A stretch of 64,000 bases of DNA from Sclerotinia nivalis (GCA_029531795.1 JAPEIS010000009.1:2418001-2482000), one strand, 5' to 3'. Positions 24,152 through 36,933 are shown, numbered from the stretch's first letter. Notes: generated by a model from the letters alone, not told the origin. Made by a program: numbers and translations.

Positions 24152-26728
24152 TTTTTTTTTTTTTTTTTTAAAAGTTTATACAAACTCAATCTTTCCGAAC
24201 CAAAACCCAACGCCTTATACAAAGAAAATCCAAAAATAACATAAAATAAAAATAAAGATAAAAATCAAAGCAATCCTTCAATCAATAAATTGTATAGGGA
24301 ATCGAGGACATATATCCTGATAGAACCTTGTAAATTTGAGCCAAACTGCTAGTTTCGCTGCTCTTTCCATGCTTCTCAAAAGATAAGGGATGGCTTCAGA
24401 TGGTGATAATTTTGAAAGAGTTTTTTGAGCATTTCCAATTTTACAAAAGTAAAAATGAAGAGGGGATTTTCTTTTCCTATATGAGCATAATATATAAGCA
24501 TCTTCGTGATTGAAGCGGTCGTGATACGCTGCGAAATCGCCGTGTTGAGATCTGGCTGCTAGAATATATCCTAGTATCGTTCGATCAAAAGAGAGCATAA
24601 TCGATTTGTTGTTATAAGTTATAAAAAGATCATTGTAGCTTTGTGGTGTTGTGGTTGTCCATAATTTAGCTCTTGCTGATTTGGCATTCGTTTTAGCGAT
24701 TCTTTTCAAGGAGGCGAAAGTGCAGATAGAATCAGATAGAGATAGGAGTGCTGCTCCCTCTTTAGCTGCTTTGTCCGCTGCTTCGTTTCCGGGGATATCT
24801 AGGTGCCCAGGAACCCATCGAATTCGAATTGAGCCAGGGCGAGTATATGGCAAGCAGGGCCTAAGAGGCCAAGCTGTAATTAGTTCGCAGAATTCTTCAA
24901 ATACAAATTGAGAGGATCCAATGGAATGAGAGTCTAATCGTATAGCAATCTCTAGGTTATCCAAGAAAACCTAGAGGTCTGTAGCGAACCTAACTAAAGA
25001 TAGCTGTATTGCTGTTTGAGTACCTTTCAAAGCTGCAGTTGCTTCGGTATCGAAGACTTCAGTATTACAGCCTAATGAGAAAACCTGTCGATCTACTTGC
25101 AGATTGTATTGATAAATCACTGATCCACCTTCTGTAACACCATCCAGAGCTTCGCTTTTCGAACTATTGGAGAAGACTTGCAAATCACTTTTTGGAATCG
25201 TAGATATAAACCTTTCGAAATCCTTAGCTGCTCGTTCTTTCGAACGATCGAGAGGGCTACTGATCCGGGTTTCTATGATAATACGCGGTTTTTTGTTCCT
25301 TCAAGGGGGAAGAGCAATTGGATTGATATATTCAGCTTTTGGAAGAGCTAGGATAATTCTTGAGAACCTTGATTCAGCAGTTCTAGCCCCAGCTTTAGTT
25401 AGGATATTTTTGGTTCGAATTCGAAAGGGATGTTTAGGATCTAACCGAACCGTTCGGGTAGCGAAGCTCTGGGATATCAAATTTAGCTCAATCTCAAGAG
25501 GCATCAGATTTGATTCCTTGTATAAAACAGCAGTATTAGTTGTACGGAATACAGGGAGGATTGCTCGAGCGCTAGCTAATACAATCTTATTCAAAAGCTT
25601 CAAATGTCCATCCATTTGATTCGAGATTGTAAAGTTTAGACCTCGTTTTCTAGTTCGGTTAGGCCACCAGGTTTCGGCTGCAAAGTAGCATTTCTTCAGA
25701 ATATAGATTGTAATCGCTCTTTGAAGCAAAATTGATAGGATGCTTCGGGTTGTCCTTCTAAGCGAATGTAATGCATTCGCAATTGTGAAAGCCTTAGTTG
25801 AAAGGATCTAAATATGAGGTTTAAAATTCAGTTCCCTATCGAAATAAACCCCCAATCATCTTAATGGGCCTGGTTTCTCCATTATTGAAAGATTTTCTGT
25901 ATGGATAATAAAGCTTTCGATACTTTTCCTGGAACCTCTAAAGAAGTGAATCAATTCAGACTTCATAGGATCGAAAGTGATCCCTTCAGATTTGCTCCAA
26001 TCCAAAGCCTCTAGCATTTCGGATTGTAATTGATCACAATTAGATTATAAGCTTGAAGAAAAAGCTACTAGTGCAATATCGTTTGCATATCCAAATCTTC
26101 GAGTAGGATTGTCTAACCAAAACAAAGGGGTTATATAAAGTATGAAAAGGATAAACGAAATTGGAGAGCCTTGTAGCAAACCATATCCAATACTAGTGTT
26201 GGGCTTTGTTTCGCTGTCAAGCCGAATGCAAATTGTTCGATTTGTAGAAAACGATTGTATCCATCGAACTAGGTTATCAGGCCATCCTTGTTCCCTGAAT
26301 CGGCGGACCAAACGTCCTGGGAGAACAGCATCAAAAGCACCTTTGATATCCATAGTTAATAAGGTAGCTTTAGAACCTGAATTCAAAGCCATTTCCAAAT
26401 CATATATAAGGCAAGTTGTGAGATCGATTGATGAATGCAAGGGAAGTGCTTCGAATTGTTGTTTGGCTAGTACTTTGAGGGTTATAGCAATCCAGGATAT
26501 CTTCTTTGCAATCAAACGTTCGAGACCTTTTCCTAATACTGAGAGCAGGGTTATTGGTCTATAAGATCTAGGACTTGTGCGATCTGATTTGTTCGGTTTC
26601 GGAACGATGGCTACAATCGCTGATCGGAAGCATTTAGGATGGTAACCTATTTCGAAGCATTTTTGAAAGAGTTGTAAGATATATGGTTCGATCAGTGGTC
26701 ATACTAACTATAGGATCCAAAAAAAAAT
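24152..26728 (-). mobile_element. 5'-truncated LINE of family 2 (RT, RNase H, 3' end)
   Basis: Minus strand: reverse transcriptase from about 26700 (SYRPITLLSVLGKGLERL, TMDIKGAFDAVLPGRL, GYGLLQGSPISFILF, FGYANDIAL with Asn for the first catalytic Asp), then RNase H (25183-24700; WVPGHLDIPGNEAADKAAKE), then the C-terminal Cys-rich segment ending at a stop near 24278. An 18-nt T-run at 24152-24169 represents the poly(A) tail. The endonuclease and ORF1 are missing. Frame breaks near 25730-26045 and 24971 show it is dead. It is far less A+T-rich than the 17-23 kb copy, so RIP here was light. Confidence 0.82.
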
Positions 26729-26983
26729 CAAACACAACAAATTTCGAAGAACAAAATTTCTTCGAAATACAACCAGTTCTTCCCTTTATTTAATAAAGAA
26801 ATACTCCCAAAATTCATTCCAATTGTTCCCAAGTGAATCGGCTCAGTAGTTGTTGTGATACTGTCGTCGTCGCTCAAAACACGAAACTTACACGAAAATT
26901 CGCGTAAAAACTCTTTCCAACTTCCCTCAACTTTTCTCCTTATTTGAACGTATAAGGCTCTGATAGGTTTATCAAGTCCAATA

Positions 26984-28465
26984 ATGGACTCTCCGATGGA
27001 AGGATCCCTTGGATCATCCCCTGAACCTACTCCCCCACGAGTAATAGTGATGCTAGGCTCTCCAACATCCAGCCCCTCCACCATTGATCCAATCCCCCCA
27101 TCCAGAAACCCCTTCACAATACAAAGATCACCCAATCTCTTGAGTCCTACCCCAGCCCAATCTTTCAATTCGCAAAACCAATTGGATATTCTCAGCTCAG
27201 ATGATCCATTCCGATCCCCTGATAGATCGATTCCTTTTAAAATCAATAACAAACGTCGTCGACAATCAATCAACTCCGGAATCAGGCAATTTAGTCAATC
27301 AGGATCTAACTCCACAAAACCAAAAGAAGCTATCCAAAAAGCTAGAGATCTTCTTATTCTAGCTGCCTCTTTGGAAAAGGAAACCGAAGAACAATCGAAG
27401 ATCCTAGATCTAATCGAAATATTCCGTGAATACCTCGAAAAAGGAAAATTGACAAGAGCTTCGAATATTATCACATCACAAATCTCCCATCTCGAAAAGG
27501 CTACCAAAAGGATTGAAAATCAAGCTAATCATCTTTCCAACCTTCCTAATCAATCAATTACTCCTTCAACAAACGTTTCACCAATTAACAAAGCAAGCTA
27601 TGCTACTGTTACCAAATCAGTAGGGGAATGGAAAGTAGTTTCCAAAGGGAACTCTACAAAACAAAAGCCTGTAGAGCAAAAGAATGATGTTCCTAGCAAA
27701 CGATTAATCCTTATCAATCCACTTCTTCATCAACCCAATTCCTTTATACCATTACATACAAGAAACAAGATCAATGAAGCTTTCAAAAAGGCTGGCATCA
27801 ACGGACCAGTTATCTCGGCCATTACTACAACCAGAAGCAACAATATCATCCTAACCACTAATAGCCCCTTCAATGCACAATTCCTTATAGAAAAAAAAGA
27901 AGTCTGGAATCGTATCCTCGAATCAGAAAGACTTCAAATCGACAAACCATGGCACAAAGTGATTATACACAAGATCCCAATCAAGGAATTCTCTGGTCCA
28001 AAAGGAATGGATTTGATTAAAGACGAAATTAAAACCTTCAATTCAGGGCTCATTATAATGAGTACCCCTTATTGGCTCACTAATACTTCTAAAAGAACTA
28101 CTCAACAAGAAGGAGCAATTGTGATTGCGTTTGCTACACAAAAGGAAGCAGAATTAGCTATTCGAAAAAGACTATATATCGCTGGTATTAGTATCAGAGT
28201 TGAAAGATTCTATCCTTCCACCCCTTCCTCTCAATGCAATAAATGTCAAGGATTCGGCCATAACGAATCATATTGCAAAAAACCTCCAGCTTGTGGACTT
28301 TGTAGCAATAATCATGCTACAGCTGGTCATTTTTGTCTAATTTGTCAAGCTAAAGGCAAACCTTGTCAGCATTTAGTGATCAAATGCGCTAATTGCAAAG
28401 GAGAGCATAAAGCTAGCTCTAAAGCATGCGAAATATACCAAACAACCGTTCGGAAATCCAATTAA
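26984..28465 (+). CDS. LINE ORF1 (gag-like, CCHC knuckles)
   Basis: Intact 493-residue ORF. ORF1 proteins of Tad-clade LINEs bind the element RNA. Seen: a Ser/Pro-rich N-terminus, a basic KINNKRRRQS segment near residue 90, a helical middle, an RRM-like region around 250-400, and C-terminal Cys clusters including CNKCQGFGHNESYC and CGLCSNNHATAGHFC. The stop codon TAA overlaps the ORF2 start in TAATG, a possible termination-reinitiation site. Its closest relative in the window is the ORF1 of copy 2. Confidence 0.88.
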   Translation: MDSPMEGSLGSSPEPTPPRVIVMLGSPTSSPSTIDPIPPSRNPFTIQRSPNLLSPTPAQSFNSQNQLDILSSDDPFRSPDRSIPFKINNKRRRQSINSGIRQFSQSGSNSTKPKEAIQKARDLLILAASLEKETEEQSKILDLIEIFREYLEKGKLTRASNIITSQISHLEKATKRIENQANHLSNLPNQSITPSTNVSPINKASYATVTKSVGEWKVVSKGNSTKQKPVEQKNDVPSKRLILINPLLHQPNSFIPLHTRNKINEAFKKAGINGPVISAITTTRSNNIILTTNSPFNAQFLIEKKEVWNRILESERLQIDKPWHKVIIHKIPIKEFSGPKGMDLIKDEIKTFNSGLIIMSTPYWLTNTSKRTTQQEGAIVIAFATQKEAELAIRKRLYIAGISIRVERFYPSTPSSQCNKCQGFGHNESYCKKPPACGLCSNNHATAGHFCLICQAKGKPCQHLVIKCANCKGEHKASSKACEIYQTTVRKSN

Positions 28466-31400
28466 TGTTATACAACAATATTCGCATTCTTCAAATCAAC
28501 CTAAACAAGAGCCCTCAAGCTACCGAAAGTGCTCTTCAACTTGCCTTAGAATTCGATATCGATCTTATAATCATTCAAGAACCTTGGGTCCTTTCAAACC
28601 CTGAGAAAGATTACTCTTCAACTAGATCGATTGCTCATTCTAGCTTTTCCCAACTCCTTCCAAATTATCCTTCGAACCTTCGTCCCCGTACAATGACCTA
28701 CATCTCGAAAGAATTCAAACCGCTAGTAGCCCTAGCCCCCAACTCTCCCAAAGATACAGATATTCAAATTATCGATATCACTCAGGGAAATCACACGATT
28801 CAATTATTCAATATATACAATGAAGCTGATCAAGCTAAAGAGAAAGGGTATACCATTGAAAGATGCCTTTTCAATACTCCTCTCTCTCATCATACTATTC
28901 TTACAGGGGACTTCAACTCTCACCATCCTTGGTGGGACCCTTTTTCAAACAAAAGCTCGAATGCTGATCAATTAGCCGAATGATTCGAAGACCAAAACCT
29001 TACCCTTCTCAATGAACCAGGGACTAGTACTTTCTATCGAACTAATATAACAAATCCAAGTGTTTTAGATCTTACATTAGCTACTGAAACAATATCCTCC
29101 AATATTATTGATTGACAAGTTCTTCCTGATCTTGGTTCAGATCATTTAGGGATCCTGTTTGAAGTGAAAGGTATTTCATCTCATACTACGAATATTGCTC
29201 CATTAGCAAAGTTCAATACAAAACTAGCGGATTGGAACAAATTTGCATCAACCCTCGAAATTAAGATAGCTACATCAACAATCCTCAACTCGAGCGAATA
29301 CCTCAATCTCCTCACTCTAGAATCCGATTCTCTCGATTCTCTTCTTAACAAAAACCTGCACACACAAATACTAGATAAAGCCGCAATGGAATTCACTCGA
29401 ATTATCACCAATTCAGCAAACGCTAGTATACCTAGATCCAAATCGACCAAAAAAGCAAAGCCTTGGTGGTCTCCAGAATTGAAAGCCCTTCGTAAACAGC
29501 TCTCATCAGCATATGAGAATACTAAACGATACTCTGAAGACGATATGTTCAAGAAAATCTACCAATCAGCAAGGAATCATTACTTTCAAGCTATTAAAAC
29601 AGCAAAAAAGAATCACTGGAACGAATTCCTTGAAAAAGAGGACGCTCAAACGATCTTCAAAGCAATGTCATATACGAAAGATCTTCGAACCGAAAGGATC
29701 CCGAATATTCAATCTAGCCCCTCTCAGCTTGAAAGCTCATTCGAAGGAAAATGTTCGGCCTTCAGATCTACCCTTTTCCCTCCCCCCCCATATACAACTG
29801 CACCTGAATGGGAAGGGTATAAACAATCAAAAAAATGGGAATGGCCTGATCTCACTGAAAATGAACTTCTCAATGCCTGCTCGGCTAAAATCAAAGGAAA
29901 GACCCCTGGCCCAGACGGAATTACTCAGGAGATCATTATTCGAGCTTACAAAGCGATCCCAAAAGCTTTCTTTACCCTTTTCAGCAATTTGATTAATCTC
30001 GGTTATCATCCTTCTTGCTGGAAACAAGCTACTGGAGCTATACTCAAAAAACCTTCGAAACCAGATTATTCTATTCCAAAAGCATATAGAGTTATCGCTC
30101 TTTTGAATTGTTTAGGCAAGATAAGTGAAAGGATACTAGCTCAAAGGCTTAGCTACCTTGCTGAAACAACAAAACTACTTCATCATTCCCAAATGGGTGG
30201 AAGACAAAAGAAATCAGCCATCGATACAGCAATCCTGCTTACCACCGAAATCGAAAGGAATTCAAGAAACAAAAAGAAAACCTCAGCTCTTTTCCTAGAT
30301 GTCAAAGGGGCCTTCGATTATGTATCCAAGAATCGACTCTTAGATATCTGCAAGAACCTCAATCTTCCAATTAGTCTTATTGCATGGATCTCGTCATTTT
30401 TGGAAGAAAGATTACTCAAACTTTCGTTCGATGGTCAGACCGAAGCTTTTAAACCAATCAACACCGGAATCCCTCAAGGAAGTCCAATCTCACCAATCCT
30501 TTTCCTAATCTATATTCGAGATCTCTTTCAATCGAATTCGGTTGAATATCTCTCGTATATTGATGATATAGCCATAATCACTCATTCTTCAAGCTGGAAA
30601 AAGAATATCCTTTCCCTCGAAAGAGCAGCCAAACAAATTTATGCTCTCGGTGAGAAAAACGCTATCCAATTCGATTTAGCAAAGACGGAATTAATGCATT
30701 TCTCCACATCCAAATACGCTAAAGATGCTTCAATCAAGCTCCCAAATTCTGAGATTGTACAACCTTCATCATTGGTCAGATGGTTAGGAATATGGTTCGA
30801 TCCCGGCCTCAACTTCAAACAGCATGTTGCTATTCGAGCAACTCAAGCTAAGGCTTCATTTTATCGAATGGCCAGGTTAGCTAATACTGAGAAAGGGCTA
30901 AGCCCTAAAGCACTAAGACAGCTCTACATAGCATGTGTCACTAGCATAGCTGATTACGGATCAATCATCTGGTGGAAAGATCAAGCCTCGTTCAAAAAGA
31001 CTCTTCAATTACTCCAGAATCTTGCTCTACGTAAGATTCTAGAAGTCTTCAAAACCTCACCAATAAAGCCAATGGAAGTGGAAGCCGCTTTATGCCCTCC
31101 GGAGATCAGATTAAACGCTGGAATCAGACAATATGCTTTCAGATTGTTGAAAATCTCGTCTTCCCATCCCGTCAATACAATTATGGATAAGCTAGCTACC
31201 GAAAGGAAGCTCTAAATACAATAGCAACCCCTCAAAGGAAACTATCGAAACTTACTCAGCTTGAAAAGATCATGAATTCAATCGAAGAAGATTTCGATCC
31301 TTTAACCCTAGAAAAGATCGATCACTTTCATTTCCCTCCTTGGAAAAGGAATACTCCATACAAAGTCAATATCAGCAAGCTAGCAAAAGAGGATGCCGCA

Positions 31401-32375
31401 ATTGTCCATAACCTTGCATTCAAATACAGATGCAAAAACACTATTACAATATATACTGATGCTTCATCCACTTTGGACGGAATCGGAATTGGTATCGGGA
31501 TTGCAGTTATTCTATCGAATGGTCAGGTTTCACACCAGGAAACCATCAATATTGGAGTGAATCAGCTTGTCTACAATGGTGAACTTCTTGGAGTCACTAG
31601 AGCAATCGAATATGCTAGTTCCATTGCTCAACCAGGCGAGAAATTCAAAATCTACTCAGATAATCAAGCCGGATTATACCGATTGAAAATACCCTCTGAT
31701 GCTCCTGGCCAGATATGCCAAATTAGAGCAATCAAGGCCACAGAAACTCTCCTTAGAAAAGGAGCGGAAATCTCCCTTAATTGGGTTCCAGGGCATACCT
31801 CCGTTGAAGGAAACGAATTGGCCGATGCTTTAACAAAAGAAGCTACAAAACAAAGATCATCATCAAACGAAACCAGCTTTGCCTCCTTAGGAATGGATAT
31901 CAAAAGGACGAAATCCGAAGAATGGAATACTCTTCTCTATTCATCTAATTCGGCCTATTCGAAAATATACCCCTGGAAGACTAGCTCAAAGATCGGAATT
32001 CCAGAAAACACCAAGAGAAGCTCTATTAGTGCTTTGTTTCAGCTTAAAATCGGTCATGGATATTTCAAATCTTACCTACAACGATTCGGAATCTCAGCAA
32101 ATGATAATTGTAGATGTGGAAAGAGAGAATCTCCTAATCATCTCCTACTCAGTTGCCCATTATACAAATCAACAAGAAGAATATTCAAGAAAAACAACCC
32201 TACCTCCCGACTTACTATGAAATACCTACTTCACACCAAAGCAGGAATCATTAAGACCCTTGAATTTATCGAGGAAACAAAAATAGCCACCAGATCATGG
32301 CATCTAACTAGGATGCAAGAGAATGTAGAACAAGAAGGCGAAGGTGAAGAGGGTGAACTGAGAGAAAATGATTAA
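28465..32375 (+). pseudogene. LINE ORF2 (endonuclease-RT-RNase H), three lesions
   Basis: Same frame from the overlapping ATG through 31215, apart from two TGA stops at 28981-28983 and 29113-29115. Both fall where copy 2 has TGG (AEWFED and LDWQVL), a G-to-A change. A frameshift near 31200 moves the rest to the frame of 31272-32375. Domains: AP endonuclease (QEPW, GDFNSHHPWWD, GSDHLG), RT (GKTPGPDGITQE, LDVKGAFDYVS, GIPQGSPISPILF, YIDDIA), RNase H (YTDASS, SDNQAG, WVPGHTSVEGNELADAL), and terminal CRCGKRESPNHLLLSCPLY. Catalytic motifs remain, but the protein cannot be made whole. Confidence 0.9.
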
Positions 32376-32699
32376 TTGGGTCAATTTGATCAATTTACCC
32401 CTCTATGTAGGGTAAATCGTTCCAATTTCGAATTATATCACATTTCATTTGTTATTTTCCTTATTATATACGAGAGTATTTGTAAGGTGGGCTTTGTTCC
32501 CCAAGATTAGTTTTCACTTCCCCTATTCAAAAATTAGTAGATTGAGGCCACTTCAATCTTCCCAAATTGTATTAGCTACAGCCGAATATGGCCAGCAATT
32601 CTCCATTTGTTACTTGTTAGAAGCCTATAAAGCTCCTAGCCGTCTTAGATAGTCTTAGACTCAGTGTAGACGTTAATTTAATCAATCAATCAATCAATC

Positions 32700-33067
32700 T
32701 TCATGTTTCTTTGAACCAGTACAACTGCTATATGTAAGAAAGATTCAAGATGATACAGTGGAAAGGGCTTATAATCGCTTAATTATTGCAAATCTAAAAA
32801 AGGAAGGCTTTCAGCTAAATTATATACAAGATGAATGGTGGTTATGAATCCTACCGAAGATTCTAGAATCTTCCAATATACTAGTAATAGAAACCAGGCT
32901 ACAGGCTAGAATCCAATACAATCCGATTGCGTTAGATCATGCTAGAATCAAGGTGGCAAGTAGAAAGTCTATATAATCACAGATTTCCCCCAACCTCTCT
33001 GTTAAAGAAAGGGAAAAAAGAAAAAGATATTATAATAATTATAGATAACTTCCTACAAAACTCGTTT
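32700..33067. other. coding-like relic, unrecognised
   Basis: On the plus strand from about 32703 a frame reads with few stops for about 95 codons (for example VERAYNRLIIANLKKEG and ETRLQARIQYNPIALDHARI), interrupted by TGA and TAA. It looks like a degenerate coding fragment that converges on the NLR. No family recognised. Confidence 0.3.
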
Positions 33068-36000
33068 TTACCTAGATGATATGAAGTTTCCATGCTCAAG
33101 TTTCAGAAGAAAAAAGCCACCGGATTCATACACCATAACTATAATTCCCTTGTAAAAGTATATATTGTGTGGTCGATAATCATAAGGTAGCCAAAGAATA
33201 TCTCGCATTTCTCCATTTGTTGTTTCAGTTATCCAATTATTTGATACAGAGTATCGACCAAAAATTGAGGATGCTTCTAACCTCGAACAACTCTTCAGTG
33301 TTTGTAGCGGTTCGCCTGTGGCTGTATCCCAGAGCCGGATCGTTTTATCCTCAGAACCTGAAGCTACTACTTTACCATCCGGCGAAAAGGCTACTGAATT
33401 AACCCAATCCGAATGACCTTCGAGCATTTGTAACGGTTCGCCTGTAGCTGTATCCCAAAGCCGGATCGTTTTATCCCTAGAACCTGAAGCTACTACTTTA
33501 CCATCCGGCGAAAAGGCTACTGAATAAACCGAACTCGAATGACCTTTGAGCATTTGTAACGGTTCGCCTGTAGCTGTATCCCAAAGCCGGATCGTTTTAT
33601 CCCTAGAACCTGAAGTTACTACTTTACCATCCGGCGAAAAGGCTACTGAATAAACCGAACTCGAATGTCCTTCGAGCATTTGTAACGGTTCGCCTGTAGC
33701 TGTATCCCAAAGCCGGATCGTTTTATCCTCAGAGCCTGAAGCTACCTTTGTACCATCTGGTGAGAAGGCAACTGAGCAAATTCTATATGAAGAACCCCTG
33801 AGCGTTTGAAGCGATTCGCCTGTGGTCGTATCCCAGAGCTGGATCGTCCCATCGGCTGAGCCTGAAGCTACCTTTGTACCATCTGGTGAGAAGGCAACTG
33901 AGCAAATTCTATATGAAGAACCCCTGAGCGTTTGAAGCGATTCGCCTGTGGTCGTATCCCAGAGCTGGATCGTCCCATCGGCTGAGCCTGAAGCTACCTT
34001 TGTACCATCTGATGAGAAGGCAACTGACCTAACTGTATTTGAATGACCCTTGAACGTTTGAAGCGATTCACCCGTGGTCGTATCCCAGAGCCGGATCGTA
34101 TCATCGGCTGAGCCTGAAACTACCTTTGTACCATCTGATGAGAAGGCAACTGAGCAAACCGTATATGAATGACCCTTGAACGTTTGAAGCGATTCGCCCG
34201 TAGTCGTATCCCAGAGCTGGATCGTCCCATCGTCTGAACCTGAAGCTACCTTTGTGCCATCTGGTGAGAAGGCAACTGAATTAACCGAATTTGAATGACC
34301 CTTGAGCGTTTGAAGCGATTCGCCCGTAGTCGTATCCCAGAGCCGGATCATCCCATCGTATGAGCCTGAAGCTACCTTTGTACCATCTGGTGAAAAGGCA
34401 ACTGAGCTAACTCTATCTGAATGACCCTCGAGCGTTTGGAGAGCAGCACTCCAATTTGATCGTGTCCTTGATATTTTATAAATCCAACTCGGGATACATT
34501 TTTGAAATGTTTTTCGAATAATACTATTCTCTGGAGCAAAGAAAAGGGCTGAACAATAGATTTGAAGAGGAGCTTGTTCAATTCCTATTCGGTTGTGAAG
34601 GACGAAGCGTTTAGCGTCATGTATAAAAGTGTAAAGTTCAGAATCTTTATTAGCCTTTATTATCTATTAGCTGAATTCCTAAAATAAATATCAAATGATA
34701 TTAACATACTGGAATATAAGACTCTAAGAAGCTTATTGTGTTGATGCTCTCTGAAATTTTCCCCATCAAGCTCATAATCTCTAACCAATGTAGCAAATGG
34801 TTTTTGAGGAATTTATGAATCTTGTTGTTATCTTGTTTAGGATCTCCATCTTTTAAATGATCAACCCAGTAAATACAGGAATACTGTATATATGCCAATG
34901 GATCGGGATCGGGTTGTTTGACTTTATCAATAGAAAAGCCGGGATAATGTAAATCATATATATCGCGTTTTAAAGTGTTGCTCATAATTGTCATCGAATT
35001 TAAAAATGCCTTGTTATGAACTTTGCTAATTCCATCGGGAAATATTCTTCTAGTAGCCTTTTTAGAAAGGAAATCCTTTGCTGATTGATGAACAAAGAAT
35101 ACACTCTTGTTACGAAGAACCAGAAAGGAACCACAAAGTTGTATTATTTCCTCTAGCGGAATCTCATTATTCATTTCCATCAGGGACATCAGTTCGTCAA
35201 GCGTAACAGGCCGATATGCTATTACTACAATAGCCAGGATCTGAAGGCATAGCTGAGCCGCCTCGATATCTTCCATATATACTATCTGTTCCATTATACG
35301 TTTATATAAAGGATCAAGTTCGGAAGGGTAATCTTGTAGCTTTGAATTTGTGAACAATCGAGCTTTCTCAAGATTTTGACAAACTAAAGCTACCCAAAGA
35401 AAAGTTCCATTTGCATGTTCTAGAAGATAACGTTCGATAATATCCCTTATTTTTGTTTTGTAGTTTTTTGTTCTCGCAAGATAATCCACCTTCTCTCGGA
35501 TATACCATCTGACAGCAGTAGATACTGATTCAGCATTCAATTCGAGACTGAGCGGGATTCCCTGTTCGGTTTGTTGTAACTGCTCTTCGATTTCGGGCCA
35601 GTTCCGACTAGAGACAATCCATTTAATACGAGAAGAGATGGATAAGCTCGAAACAATTAAACGAAGTAATTGTGGCTGGTCTTTTTGACATTCGTCAAGT
35701 GCATCAATAATCAAGATTGTCGACTTCAAATTCTTATCATGCAAGATATCCTCCAAAATCTAAAAGAGCACTATTAAGATGTTGATATCTTTGAACAATT
35801 GTTTTTCTGCCATCTCATATCTCTTTTGCAAATGCGAGAGAAGGATAGGTTGCTGTTCTAAAAGCATATAGATAAGGCCATGTAGGACAGCTACAGCACT
35901 ATTAATGTGTGCATCAGTGCTTTGACAAAAGAAATAGGCTAAAGCACTTTCATCCGATTTCTGTAGTTCATTTATTATACCACAGAGCAACATGGTCTTG

Positions 36001-36933
36001 CCCTTGCCAGGATCTCCTTTGATCCAAAGTAAACGATTGTCTTGGTTGAAGCACCATTGTTGAAAATCACTATTATCGAAAATCCAATTATATACATTAA
36101 CAAGTAGTCCTCCTTTAAACTCTTCGATACGTTTCTTGTCTGATTGTGGATCGGTGGTTCGTAGATCGATTAAGCAGCGGTTTCCTGGGATGTAACTATT
36201 GATATTAATAGGCCCTCCCCCAGAATTGAGGTTTGATGCATTGAATTGTAACCCGTCCGCATTTGTAAAATTGCCTTGTAGATTAATCTTCTGTCGTTTA
36301 GGCTGTGTTTCAGATAAACATCGGGATTCATCGCCTTGATATTGCGAGCTGAAAGTTGTAGTATCATTTGTGTAATATCTTTTATAAAGGTTTGTATTCT
36401 GATTATATAAGATATTAGCCTACATATATCATTTGGAGAATAGACCATACCTCGATATCATCGCGAATAGGGAGTGCACTATCGTGGATGTCCGCCGAAT
36501 GTGCAACATAGTTGTTCCTCAAAGTCAAAGATAGTAAGGACCTCTGCTTTGTAACGAATCGGAAGAGTTCTTCTGCTTCGTTCTGTTTGAAAGGCCATCG
36601 AAGAAATTTAATATCTATGGTAGAAGTTGTATCTTCGAATCTTGTAGTTAATTCCTGGAGTGCTGTCTTTAAGAGGTTTAAAGGGCCATCGGAGTCTTCA
36701 AGTTTTTGAGAAATTGTAGACCAATCTTCATTATTGATTGTATGGTTTTGTATATTAGTTTGTAAAGTAGAAAGGATTTCATATATGGAGTTGATCTCGC
36801 TGATGATGTTGTTGTAATCTGTAATTGGATCTTTGATATTACTTAAATATCGATGGATTGTATTATTAAGGTGGAGTAAAGCTTCGATTCTAGTAACGAT
36901 TCTAGTAGTAACACTATTAAGTGGATCGGACAT
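33068..36933 (-). pseudogene. NLR: SesA-like N-domain, NACHT, nine WD40 repeats; one in-frame stop
   Basis: Exons 36933-36451, 36398-34710 and 34654-33068 (introns of 52 and 55 bp) would encode 1252 residues. Order: helical SesA/HeLo-like N-domain (1-161), Asn/Gly-rich linker with a 29-residue motif at 199-227 shared with the neighbouring hydrolase, CLIDLRTTDP, NACHT with Walker A GDPGKGKT (289-296) and Walker B DALDEC (393-398), the helical block ending QTLEGHS, then nine 42-residue WD40 repeats and a unique C-tail. Such STAND proteins act in fungal allorecognition or defence, with WD repeats sensing and the N-domain signalling. A TAG at 35762-35760, just before Walker B, interrupts the frame. 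I see no intron that removes it, so this allele is probably null or truncated. Repeats 5 and 6 are identical at DNA level. Confidence 0.88.
33270..34440 (-). repeat. 126-bp tandem repeat array coding for WD40 repeats
   Basis: Nine consecutive units of 42 codons. Neighbouring units share nearly all positions, with variation concentrated at a few sites (for example HSNSVN, HSYTVC, SSYRIC, HSSSVY, HSDWVN). Two groups are visible, one with TTTGESLQT and one with TATGEPLQM, consistent with within-array duplication and conversion. Confidence 0.9.

Larger units (their letters stand above)
26732..32699 (+). mobile_element. Tad-like LINE copy 1 (family 1), nearly complete
   Basis: Boundaries were set by comparison with the minus-strand copy at 49391-55357: a shared start ACACAACAAATTTCG and a shared 3' end of short AATC repeats instead of a poly(A) tail. 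A 5' UTR of about 250 bp precedes ORF1 (26984-28465), ORF2 (28465-32375, three lesions) and a 3' UTR of about 310 bp. It inserts beside the truncated family-2 LINE. High similarity to copy 2 implies fairly recent activity. Confidence 0.88.

Noticed and set aside
26728..27273. 181-codon ORF opposite LINE ORF1
   Set aside because: Lies antisense to the LINE 5' UTR and ORF1, recurs opposite copy 2, and is explained by codon bias of the sense ORF.
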